From positions 124,001 through 188,000 of the forward strand of contig CBDCRK010000032.1 of NCBI GenBank assembly GCA_965220955.1: a stretch of DNA of 64,000 nucleotides. The letters are read 5' to 3'. Below the pieces are notes generated by a model. That model saw only the letters and a list, made by a program, of their open reading frames with translations. It did no database searches and had not been told where the DNA came from. This document shows positions 23,457 to 31,031 of the stretch, in pieces. The first letter of the stretch is position 1. Each line of letters starts with the position of its first letter. Origin of the DNA: CBDCRK01 sp965220955 (GTDB lineage: Bacteria; Desulfobacterota; Binatia; Bin18; CBDCRK01). The position numbers and the translations under genes were made by a program.

Positions 23457-24711
23457 GGAGGATAAGCGGTTGCGATTGCCGATTACCCTCATAGCTGTGG
23501 CCTTTATCGCAATAACCAGCGTCTCCAGGGCCTTTGCTCATGGTGAAGCCGCTGATGAGCCCTTCCTCAAAAACATGACCACTGCGTTTTTTAACGTCTC
23601 GGTTTCGCCAACGAAAATCACAGTTGGGGAGCCGGTCACAGTCACCGGTTCGGTCAAGATTCTGGAAACCTGGCCGCATACGCTGGATACACCGGAGATT
23701 GCCTCCATTATGCCGGTGGTGCCTGGCCCGGTGTTCGTTCTGAAAGAGCGAACCGTGAATGGGCAGGCCTCGATTGGCTCGTTTTTTGCCGAGAAAGGCG
23801 GGATTTATGAGTTTAGGCTAGTGATCCTGGGGAAAGAACCCGGGGAGTGGCATGTCCATCCCGGTATTGCGATCCAGGGGACAGGCACGTTAATCGGCCC
23901 CGGTGAATGGGTCACCGTACAACCGAGCGCTACACCATTCGAATTTCCGGTGACATTGATGACTGGCGAGACTATTGAACTTAGCACCTACGGTGGTCAA
24001 TTTGTGTGGTGGTGGTCCTTTGCCGGCTTTTTGCTTGGTATTGCCTGGATGCTATATTGGACACTGACAAAAAGGACGGTAACGAACCTTGCGGTGACGC
24101 TTCAGCTTCCGCCCAATGATGATGCGCCCGACATTGGCCTGATAACCCCTCGCGACCATATGTGGATGAATGTCTTGGCCGGTATTACTGTGGTGATGCT
24201 TGTGATTGGCTGGACCTATGCGGCAACAAGCTATCCAGTTAGGTGGCCGCAGCAGACTGATTGGTTTACGCCGCGTTTCATTTCTTCAGGAGAGAAGATG
24301 GCGGAGGTTCGTGCCAACGGAGCAACCTATGACGAGGCAACCGAGACGCTAGAGATAACCGCCCAGGTCAATAATATGCTGGGAAGCGCCATCACTGTGA
24401 AGCAATTCATCATGGCAATGGCAACGTTTGTGAATGGCGGAGAACAGGAGCAGGTAAAAGCTGGCCCGCGTGATTTTGTTGGACTACTCGAAGTAAAGCC
24501 AAATGAGCCGATTGCACCGGGCGCAAGCAAAGACTTCACGTTAAGGATCTCGAGCAAGCTTTTCAGCGAAGAACGTCTCATACCTTTGGATGATCCCCAG
24601 CAGTTTATTGCCGGGGTCCTGCGATTCGAGAACGCGCAAGGCGATCACGAGCTGGTAACGGTGCGCACAAGCGTTGTACCGACCCAGTTCCGTTCGCAGT
24701 TCCTACCATAG
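23449..24711 (+). CDS. Copper membrane monooxygenase subunit B (PmoB/AmoB/HmoB)
   Basis: Mainly periplasmic subunit with two cupredoxin domains joined by two membrane spans. I chose the ATG at 23449 (GCAGGAGAGCGAGCA upstream), giving 420 residues; a GTG at 23419 would add ten. The signal peptide ends SRAFA before H31, the predicted mature N-terminus. H31 with H135 and H137 (GEWHVHPGIAIQGTG) match the CuB ligands of methanotroph PmoB. Aligned from memory, positions of the Methylococcus bis-His site are Ala46 and Lys70, so that site is absent. GPGEWVTVQ, the first span (FVWWWSFAGFLLGIAWMLYW) and second span (VLAGITVVMLVIGW) follow. C-terminal cupredoxin ends FENAQGDHELVTVRTSVVP. Confidence 0.95.
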   Translation: MNREDKRLRLPITLIAVAFIAITSVSRAFAHGEAADEPFLKNMTTAFFNVSVSPTKITVGEPVTVTGSVKILETWPHTLDTPEIASIMPVVPGPVFVLKERTVNGQASIGSFFAEKGGIYEFRLVILGKEPGEWHVHPGIAIQGTGTLIGPGEWVTVQPSATPFEFPVTLMTGETIELSTYGGQFVWWWSFAGFLLGIAWMLYWTLTKRTVTNLAVTLQLPPNDDAPDIGLITPRDHMWMNVLAGITVVMLVIGWTYAATSYPVRWPQQTDWFTPRFISSGEKMAEVRANGATYDEATETLEITAQVNNMLGSAITVKQFIMAMATFVNGGEQEQVKAGPRDFVGLLEVKPNEPIAPGASKDFTLRISSKLFSEERLIPLDDPQQFIAGVLRFENAQGDHELVTVRTSVVPTQFRSQFLP

Positions 24712-24902
24712 CAAGTTGCTCACTTCTACTCCGTCTTGTCTGAATAATTTCACCAAGCTTGCGACTTTTTCTTTGTTTCATCTAAGGCGCAAGCGTGTAG
24801 ACCTCACAACCGCCTCACAAGGATCGCCATAAGACCAATGGCCACAACCATCATGCTCTCTCCTCCTTTCCCTAAACTAATGCTCACAGTACATGTGGAA
24901 AC
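24712..24902. other. Spacer between subunit B and the multicopper oxidase
   Basis: About 190 bases. On the minus strand, 24804-24854 encodes a 16-residue hydrophobic peptide (MMVVAIGLMAILVRRL) behind a strong GGAAAGGAGGAGAGAGC site. It could be a real micropeptide or chance. No convincing terminator or promoter seen. Confidence 0.35.
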
Positions 24903-26678
24903 ATGCATGCTCGTCGTTTCTTGATGGTTTTTTTCCTGAGTCTTGTTTTCCTGGGAGCCCTGGGAGCCATTGTTCTGCTTGTACCTCCTTCGTGGCTCCC
25001 CTCGAAGCTCCAGGAATATTACTATTCCTACTTGGGCGAATTGTCGTACAATGAGCCTCCTCGCAGTCAACCCATTGAGATGGGCCAAGTTGAGTCCTTT
25101 TGTCCTGACTTGCATCCAGATTGGCGTAAGAGGCAGGAAATTGAGGGCGTGTCTATCGCAGAATCTCCCGTCTGTGACCCTGATAACCCATGGGCGGTGG
25201 CCGCCTTTGTCAAGGGTACCAACAACGTGTCCATGGATACCCTTATGAAAGCGGGACTTACCGCTGACGCAGTTGTCCTAGAGAATGACCGGGACGGTGA
25301 CGGCGATCCCGATGTAGTCCGCATCAAACTAGAAGTGGTAGAACTCAACGGTCGTTCCCCAGACCTGGCAGAACCCATTCCTGCCTATTTTATTGCCCCA
25401 GGTATACAACCAGGCTTGTGGGTCTTTGCGCCAAAGATTCGTGGCATGGCAACCAAAAACGCCGAAAGCATCGAAGCTCATGAGATGCTGCGCGCGCCGG
25501 CGCCGGTTATCCGCGTTGAGCAAGGCGACACCGTGCAGGTGATCCTGGAAAACACCCATTACTTCCCTCACACCATTCATTTTCATGGCGTTGATCATCC
25601 CTACTCCCATCACCAAAGCCAAGGGAACGACGGCGTGCCTGAAACCAGCGAACTACCGGTGATGCCAGGCGAGAGCCGCACCTATGTCTTTGCGCGTGAT
25701 CCCGCGTTTCACACCGGGCACGGCGAAGTCATGCCGGGGAAGACTCGGGTGTTCGAACTGGCGCCGCGACAGCCAGGCACAATGTTTTATCACTGCCACG
25801 TGCAACCACAGCATCACATTCATATGGGGCTGCAAGGTATGTTCGTGGTCGAAGAGAATCGTCCGAACAACCGGGTACAGACTTTAAACATTGGCGCGGG
25901 ACATGTCCGTTACCCGTCTGTTGCCGTGCGTGGGCAATATGCCCAGGAGTACGATCTGCATTTTCAAGACATTGATAGCACGCTGAACAACAGTATCCAA
26001 AAGACTAATGATCCCCGCCTGATCGAGAAGGCCATGAATCGCCAATACAACGTTACCGAACGTAGGGCCAACTACTTTTTGCTCAATGGGCGGTCATTTC
26101 CTTATACATTTCGCGAGTCGCTGATTGTGGTGGAACCCAATCAGCATATCCGGCTACGGGTGTTGGCTGGCAGCGAAGAGGGAGTCTCCCTGCATAGCCA
26201 CGGTCACAAAATGACCATTACTCATTATGATGGTGTGGAGTCCGACCCTGCTGCCCAAATTACTCGCGACGTATTTTGGCTCAGTATGGCACAGCGTCTA
26301 GATTTGCATTTGCAGACTATAAACGACGGCCTGCATAGTTACGGTGAGGGAGTATGGCTACTGCACGATCACAAAGAACGCGCATTTACCAACAATGGTA
26401 TGCATCCAGGGGGCAGCGTTGGCGCCATTGTTTATCGTTCCTATCTTGATGAGCAGGGATGGCCAAAGACTCATGGCGTGGACTGGTCGCCCTTCTTTAC
26501 GCCCGAGTATTACCAGCGCGAGATTCCCGTGTGGACAACCTACGACCCAACCGGCATGCTTGGTGAAGCTGGCGCGCGAACGCCACGCATATCCCGAGCC
26601 ATACTTCTTGGGTTCGTGGTTGGCGCGTTGCTGGGATGCTTCATTGTATTACTGCGTTCATCGCGAAAGCATACGTGA
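24903..26678 (+). CDS. Membrane-anchored multicopper oxidase-like protein
   Basis: Periplasmic protein of 591 residues with an N-terminal membrane anchor (about 6-27) and a C-terminal one (about 565-583, AILLGFVVGALLGCFIVLL). A calcium-loop-like DRDGDGDPD lies at 129-137. The first cupredoxin domain has HTIHFHG (223-229) and HCHVQPQHHIHMGLQGM (297-313), giving Cys, His and Met for a type 1 copper and further His for type 2/3 sites. The second domain has LHSHGHKM and WLLHDHK but no Cys. Layout resembles two-domain multicopper oxidases and copper nitrite reductases rather than laccases. Follows subunit B and precedes a cupredoxin gene by nine bases. A role in electron transfer or copper oxidation for the monooxygenase is inferred from position. 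Confidence 0.85.
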   Translation: MHARRFLMVFFLSLVFLGALGAIVLLVPPSWLPSKLQEYYYSYLGELSYNEPPRSQPIEMGQVESFCPDLHPDWRKRQEIEGVSIAESPVCDPDNPWAVAAFVKGTNNVSMDTLMKAGLTADAVVLENDRDGDGDPDVVRIKLEVVELNGRSPDLAEPIPAYFIAPGIQPGLWVFAPKIRGMATKNAESIEAHEMLRAPAPVIRVEQGDTVQVILENTHYFPHTIHFHGVDHPYSHHQSQGNDGVPETSELPVMPGESRTYVFARDPAFHTGHGEVMPGKTRVFELAPRQPGTMFYHCHVQPQHHIHMGLQGMFVVEENRPNNRVQTLNIGAGHVRYPSVAVRGQYAQEYDLHFQDIDSTLNNSIQKTNDPRLIEKAMNRQYNVTERRANYFLLNGRSFPYTFRESLIVVEPNQHIRLRVLAGSEEGVSLHSHGHKMTITHYDGVESDPAAQITRDVFWLSMAQRLDLHLQTINDGLHSYGEGVWLLHDHKERAFTNNGMHPGGSVGAIVYRSYLDEQGWPKTHGVDWSPFFTPEYYQREIPVWTTYDPTGMLGEAGARTPRISRAILLGFVVGALLGCFIVLLRSSRKHT

Positions 26679-26687
26679 GGCGGGAAG

Positions 26688-27377
26688 ATGAGACAAGGGT
26701 TGCTCTTCCTCTTTTTCTTCATACTCTCCTGCATGGGATCAACATTAGCCCAAGCCCCTGATGAGGACACGCCTCCGGCAGGTTCACCCCATAGGCATCA
26801 TGAGCATCATGGTATGCATATGGACAAGGAAGGCATGGTCATGAACGAAAACCTGGATCAGCTCCCCCGTGACTGCCCAAGGATTAGCGGAGAGCAAACC
26901 ATTAATGTGCATGCGGGCAAAAGGTATGCGCAGCAGTTCGACGGCCTCACGTTTGCCTATGATCGGCCCGAGTGGGACGTTGCTCCATGTACAAAGCTCA
27001 CAGTAACGCTGGTAAATGAGGATAACGTCCGTCACCAGTGGATGATCCACGGGCTGCCGCGCTATCTATATTCTGAAGGAATGTTTCATCTCGAGGTTAA
27101 TGGTCGAGGGAGCAAGACCGGCACATTCATTGTGCCAAGCGCGAAGAAGACGTACCTTGTGCACTGTGACGTTGCGCAGCACATGGAAAAAGGGATGAAA
27201 GCCCAGTTGAAGGTGAGGGGCGGCAACGGCGACCTACCGAGTATTCCCGGCCTGACAGGCCCGCGCCAACCAGATCTTTATCCTGTACAGTGGAGTTTGG
27301 GGGTGCAGGGATTGACGCTAGCGGCTGGTCTAGTGGGCGCAGCTCTGGCTATAAGATATGTTGGTCTTCTACTATAA
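26688..27377 (+). CDS. Membrane-anchored cupredoxin with His/Met-rich N-terminus
   Basis: A 229-residue exported protein: signal peptide to about residue 22 (SCMGSTLAQA), a His/Met-rich segment (HRHHEHHGMHM at 36-45) likely to hold copper, and a plastocyanin-like domain. Probable type 1 ligands are H116 in VRHQWMIHG, C160, H165 and M170 in HCDVAQHMEKGM. One C-terminal membrane span (about 205-227) tethers it. It begins nine bases after the multicopper oxidase gene, so the pair is co-transcribed. Plausible roles: an electron carrier between the dehydrogenases, the oxidase and the monooxygenase, or a copper chaperone. Confidence 0.85.
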   Translation: MRQGLLFLFFFILSCMGSTLAQAPDEDTPPAGSPHRHHEHHGMHMDKEGMVMNENLDQLPRDCPRISGEQTINVHAGKRYAQQFDGLTFAYDRPEWDVAPCTKLTVTLVNEDNVRHQWMIHGLPRYLYSEGMFHLEVNGRGSKTGTFIVPSAKKTYLVHCDVAQHMEKGMKAQLKVRGGNGDLPSIPGLTGPRQPDLYPVQWSLGVQGLTLAAGLVGAALAIRYVGLLL

Positions 27378-27434
27378 TACCCCCAAGAGCTCGCCCAGTC
27401 ACCCATAGGTAACAAAGCCAGAAGGAGATTTAAT

Positions 27435-28460
27435 ATGGCAACCACAAGTAAGCGTTATTGGGGAGTCCTCCCTCCGCGTCCAGCGGCACAGATTGTTGAG
27501 TTTACCAAGCAGGCAGAAACCTGGGGTCTGGAGGGAATCTGGGGAATACAACTTTTGGGCCCACCCTTTTTACCTCTGGCAACGGCGGCGGCCGTTGCCG
27601 AGCGCCTGAAGCTCGGAACTGGGGTGGCTCTCGCCTTCACCCGCAGTCCTTTGGAAACTGCAACATCCGCCCTGGACCTGGACCTGATCAGCGGTGGTCG
27701 TGTGGTGTTAGGTGTCGGCCCGAGTATACGCTTTTTTAACGAGTCTTTGCATGGTGTCCCGTATAGCAAACCCTTAGAGCGCCTGCGAGAGGCGGTAACT
27801 CTGATACGGCTCATTATCGAGAAAGGTCATACCGGCAAGCTGGGGAAATGGGAGGGTACTTACTACACAGTGGATTTCAGCAGCCTTAACATGCTGCCCT
27901 CACCAGTCCGCCCCAGTATCCCGATCTATCTGCCAGCGCTTTTGATTAGAGCGGTGCGTCTGGCGGCAGAGATTGCCGATGGGCTTGCTGGCCACCCGAT
28001 GTGGTCTTTGGGGTGGATTCAGGATCAGGTCATGCCGAATCTGACAGAAGGTTTAAAACGAGCCAACAAATCGCGCCAGGACTTTGACCTGAGTATTTGG
28101 GGCTATGCTGCAATCAATAAGGATCGTCGTCAGGCCATTGAAGATGCCCGAGGCACGGTGGCCTTTTATTCCTCCATTAGCCAATATGAAAAATATTTTG
28201 CCGCTCAGGGCTTTGGTGCGGCTGCACGTCAGGCTGCTGCAGCCGCACAGCGCCAAGACTATAAGGCCATGGTTTCAGCGATCCCGGATGAGATGGTGGA
28301 GACGTTTGCCATTGTTGGTACGCCCGACGAGGTACGCGGCAAGGTCAAGAAATTATGGGAGCTGGCAAACTCTCTAACAATAGTTGCTCCTACTAACTTC
28401 TTAAGCTCGGACCGAATTATAGCCTATCAGCAAGCGATTGCCGAAACCCTCTATCTATGA
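27435..28460 (+). CDS. LLM-class flavin-dependent oxidoreductase
   Basis: Luciferase-like TIM barrel of 341 residues, starting KRYWGVLPPRPAAQIVEFTK behind AGAAGGAGATTTA. Motifs: WGLEGIWGIQLLGPPFLPL, LKLGTGVALAFTRSPLETA, LDLDLISGGRVVLGVGPS and the C-terminal FAIVGTPDEVRGKVKKL, the general pattern of F420- or FMN-dependent members such as methylene-tetrahydromethanopterin reductase-like proteins. It sits 57 bases after the cupredoxin gene and could act on a product of hydrocarbon oxidation. Cofactor and substrate unknown. Confidence 0.85.
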   Translation: MATTSKRYWGVLPPRPAAQIVEFTKQAETWGLEGIWGIQLLGPPFLPLATAAAVAERLKLGTGVALAFTRSPLETATSALDLDLISGGRVVLGVGPSIRFFNESLHGVPYSKPLERLREAVTLIRLIIEKGHTGKLGKWEGTYYTVDFSSLNMLPSPVRPSIPIYLPALLIRAVRLAAEIADGLAGHPMWSLGWIQDQVMPNLTEGLKRANKSRQDFDLSIWGYAAINKDRRQAIEDARGTVAFYSSISQYEKYFAAQGFGAAARQAAAAAQRQDYKAMVSAIPDEMVETFAIVGTPDEVRGKVKKLWELANSLTIVAPTNFLSSDRIIAYQQAIAETLYL

Positions 28461-28642
28461 GCATACCTTCTTAAAACAGTACGGGCCGCTGAGAGCAGAA
28501 AGGCCGCTAAAAAAGGTATTGACAAATAAGGACCGGGGTGCCATTTGAACAGTGACTAATGGGGAACTTTCTCCCTTGGGGAACCTTTTCCCTTCGGAAA
28601 CCCTAAGCTTAGGGGGCTTCGTGTCTTCCAATAACCCCAGCT
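28461..28642. other. Spacer with a 14-bp palindrome
   Basis: Contains repeated GGGGAAC/TTTCCC-like runs and the perfect palindrome CCCTAAGCTTAGGG at 28601-28614. No gene seen. The palindrome could be an operator or part of a terminator for the preceding gene; no T-run follows. Confidence 0.35.
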
Positions 28643-28901
28643 ATGCCAGTTCACAAAGTGCGGTTTGAGCCGGTCGGCATTGAGATTGCGGTCGACGAGG
28701 CTGAAACTGTGCTCCGGGCCTTACGGAACCTGTGTCCTATGTGAGCAGTTGCAAAATGACGTGCTCCTTATTGGCGGTGGAGCAGGGATGTCACATTTAA
28801 TGATTGATACAGCGTTCCCGGTGCTCACTCGCAAGGGGATTAGTGAGAACAGGATCCTTTTCGACAAGTTTACGCCTACAGGCAAGGCAGAAAACCAGTA
28901 A
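28643..28901 (+). pseudogene. 2Fe-2S ferredoxin/FAD oxidoreductase, decayed by deletion
   Basis: The ATG at 28643 starts PVHKVRFEPVGIEIAVDEAE and TVLRAL, the N-terminus of the plant-type ferredoxin domain in monooxygenase reductases, then stops after NLCPM. In the next frame LCEQLQNDVLLIGGGAGMS (NAD-domain loop) continues straight to MIDTAFPVLTRKGISENRIL and FDKFTPTGKAEN, the family's C-terminus. A normal protein is about 350 residues, so most of the ferredoxin, FAD and NAD domains are gone. It presumably once supplied electrons to an oxygenase. Non-functional; it ends 12 bases before the next gene. Confidence 0.8.
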
Positions 28902-28913
28902 GGAGGTCTATAA

Positions 28914-29441
28914 ATGAGTAAGAAGGGCATGAATCGCCGTCAGTTTTTGCAGACAAGCAGTCTTGCCATTGCTGGCGCAGCTGTTGCTGGCAGTACGGGG
29001 GCGATATTTGACCCTAACAAGGCCTGGGCGATACCCACAACAACACTGGACCAGCATACGGCAATGACTTTGGTAAAAATGTGTCGTCACCTCTACCCGC
29101 ACAACGAAATTGGAGATAGTTATTATACCAAAATTGTCGAAGAATTTGATGAGAAGGCAAAAGCTGGTCCTGACTTTGCCAAGTTACTTCAGGATGGCGT
29201 GGCCTCTCTTGACGCCGTGTACCAGGTGAAATGGCTGGATCTAAGTGGTGGTTACAAACTCAAGGCCTTGAAAAGTATTGAGACCACGCCGTTTTTCCAG
29301 GCTGTCCGGGGAGCCATTGTTACGGGTCTCTACAATCAACTATTGGTATGGCGATATTTCGGCTATGAGGGCTCTTCCTGGAAATTTGGCGGCTACTTGA
29401 ACCGTGGCTTTAACGATATAGCTTGGTTGCCAGAGGAATAG
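28914..29441 (+). CDS. Tat-exported small subunit of a GMC dehydrogenase (gluconate 2-dehydrogenase subunit 3-like)
   Basis: A 175-residue protein with a twin-arginine signal (NRRQFLQTSSLAIAGAAVAG) and a cleavage region near KAWA. The mature part, CRHLYPHNEIGDSYY, DFAKLLQDGVASLDA and an FYNQL-like helix, resembles the small 'subunit 3' or hitch-hiker subunit of FAD-dependent fructose, gluconate or glucose dehydrogenases. Such subunits carry the flavoprotein out through Tat. AAGGAGGTCTATAA precedes the ATG. The large subunit gene follows after nine bases. Confidence 0.82.
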   Translation: MSKKGMNRRQFLQTSSLAIAGAAVAGSTGAIFDPNKAWAIPTTTLDQHTAMTLVKMCRHLYPHNEIGDSYYTKIVEEFDEKAKAGPDFAKLLQDGVASLDAVYQVKWLDLSGGYKLKALKSIETTPFFQAVRGAIVTGLYNQLLVWRYFGYEGSSWKFGGYLNRGFNDIAWLPEE

Positions 29442-29450
29442 GAGTGGGCA

Positions 29451-31019
29451 ATGGCAAAATACGAGCTTAAGGATGATAGTGTAGTGGTCATTATTGGCTC
29501 CGGTGCTGGCGGCGGGACCTTGGCCAATGAGCTATGTCAGAAGGGAGTCAAGGTAGTCCTTCTGGAGGCAGGCAAGCGCATTGAAATAAAGGATTTTGAG
29601 AATGACGAGTGGCCGATGTTTAACAAAACCGCCTGGCTCGATAAACGAACGACTTCGGGCTCCTGGCGTGTTGCCAAGGATTTTCCCAATTTACCGACCT
29701 GGATTGTCAAAGCCGTTGGAGGAACAACGGTTCATTGGGCAGGTGCTTCCTTACGCTTTAAATCACATGAGTTCAAAGCTCGGACTGTTTACAGTACGAT
29801 TGCCGGTGCCAACTTACTTGATTGGCCGATTAGCTTGGCCGACTTGGAACCCTATTATGAGCACGCCGAGGACAAGATGGGTGTTACCGGAACCCACGGC
29901 ATACCCCGCTTACCGGGCAATAACAACTATAAAGTGCTTGCCGCTGGCGCCAAGCGTCTGGGTTACAAAAGGGTTCATACCGGCAATATGGCGATTAACT
30001 CGCAACCACGCGACGGGCGTAGCTCCTGTATGCAGATCGGTTTCTGCTTCCAGGGCTGTAAAATGGGCGCCAAGTGGTCAACTTTATATACGGAAATTCC
30101 CAAAGCTGAAGCTACCGGCAAGCTCGATATACGGCCACAGAGCCAAGCGCTGCAAATTCTCCACAACGGCCAAGGCAAGGTCTCTGGCGTGCTCTATGCG
30201 GACAAGGACGGCAATCAGGTTGAACAGAAAGCCCGTGTGGTTTGTGTTGCTGGCAATTCGATTGAAAGCCCCCGCCTGCTGCTAAACTCCGCCTCCAATA
30301 AATTCCCCGATGGTCTGGCTAATTCGTCCGGACAAGTAGGACGCAACTACATGCGCCACATGACCGGATCGGTCTATGCCCTCTTTGATAAAGAGGTCAA
30401 CATGTACCGTGGTACAACCATGGCGGGCATTGTCGAGGACGAGTCCCCTAACGATCCGTCACGTGGTTTTGTTGGCGGGTATCACATGGAAACTATATCG
30501 CTGGGTCTACCCTTCATGGCTGCATTTCTTAATCCTGGAGCATGGGGTCACGACTTCACCGAGTTAATGGATCACTACGATCACATGGCCGGTATGTGGT
30601 TAGTGGGTGAAGATATGCCGCGGGAAACCAATCGGATAACGCTTCACCCCAGCGAGAAGGATCAGTTCGGTTTACCTATTCCCAATGTCCATTATGACGA
30701 TCATGTCAACGACATTGTTATGCGCAACCACGCTTATAAGCAGGGCTGTGCGGTGTATGAAGCGGTAGGGGCCATACGTACATTTGAGACGCCTCCCTAT
30801 CCCTCAACCCACAACCTCGGTACCAACCGAATGAGCGTGAAACCTGACGATGGGGTGGTAAACCAATGGGGGCAAGCCCACGACATTCCTAATTTGTTCG
30901 TCTCAGACGGGAGCCAGTTCACCACCGGAGGGGGAGAGAACCCTACATTGACAATTGTCGCTCTTGCTATCCGGCAAGCCGAGTATATTGCTGAACAAAT
31001 GAGCAAAAGTGAAATCTAA
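29451..31019 (+). CDS. GMC-family FAD-dependent dehydrogenase, large subunit
   Basis: A 522-residue flavoprotein of the glucose-methanol-choline family. The FAD loop is VVIIGSGAGGGTLANEL at about residue 12, with VVLLEAGKR; later come GGTTVHWAGASL, CMQIGFCFQGCKMGAKW and the C-terminal active-site HNLGTNRM and TGGGENPTLTIVALA. The catalytic His is in STHNLGTNRM. It has no signal of its own, so it is probably carried by the Tat small subunit to the periplasm, there oxidising an alcohol and passing electrons to the quinone pool or to the cupredoxin. In this cluster it is a good candidate for oxidising the monooxygenase product. Confidence 0.9.
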   Translation: MAKYELKDDSVVVIIGSGAGGGTLANELCQKGVKVVLLEAGKRIEIKDFENDEWPMFNKTAWLDKRTTSGSWRVAKDFPNLPTWIVKAVGGTTVHWAGASLRFKSHEFKARTVYSTIAGANLLDWPISLADLEPYYEHAEDKMGVTGTHGIPRLPGNNNYKVLAAGAKRLGYKRVHTGNMAINSQPRDGRSSCMQIGFCFQGCKMGAKWSTLYTEIPKAEATGKLDIRPQSQALQILHNGQGKVSGVLYADKDGNQVEQKARVVCVAGNSIESPRLLLNSASNKFPDGLANSSGQVGRNYMRHMTGSVYALFDKEVNMYRGTTMAGIVEDESPNDPSRGFVGGYHMETISLGLPFMAAFLNPGAWGHDFTELMDHYDHMAGMWLVGEDMPRETNRITLHPSEKDQFGLPIPNVHYDDHVNDIVMRNHAYKQGCAVYEAVGAIRTFETPPYPSTHNLGTNRMSVKPDDGVVNQWGQAHDIPNLFVSDGSQFTTGGGENPTLTIVALAIRQAEYIAEQMSKSEI

Positions 31020-31031
31020 TGAGGCAATTCT

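Noticed and set aside
28665..28901. Independent small gene at 28665
   Set aside because: Its C-terminal half is the end of a ferredoxin reductase and the N-terminal half of that reductase is readable in the adjacent frame, so it is part of a pseudogene.
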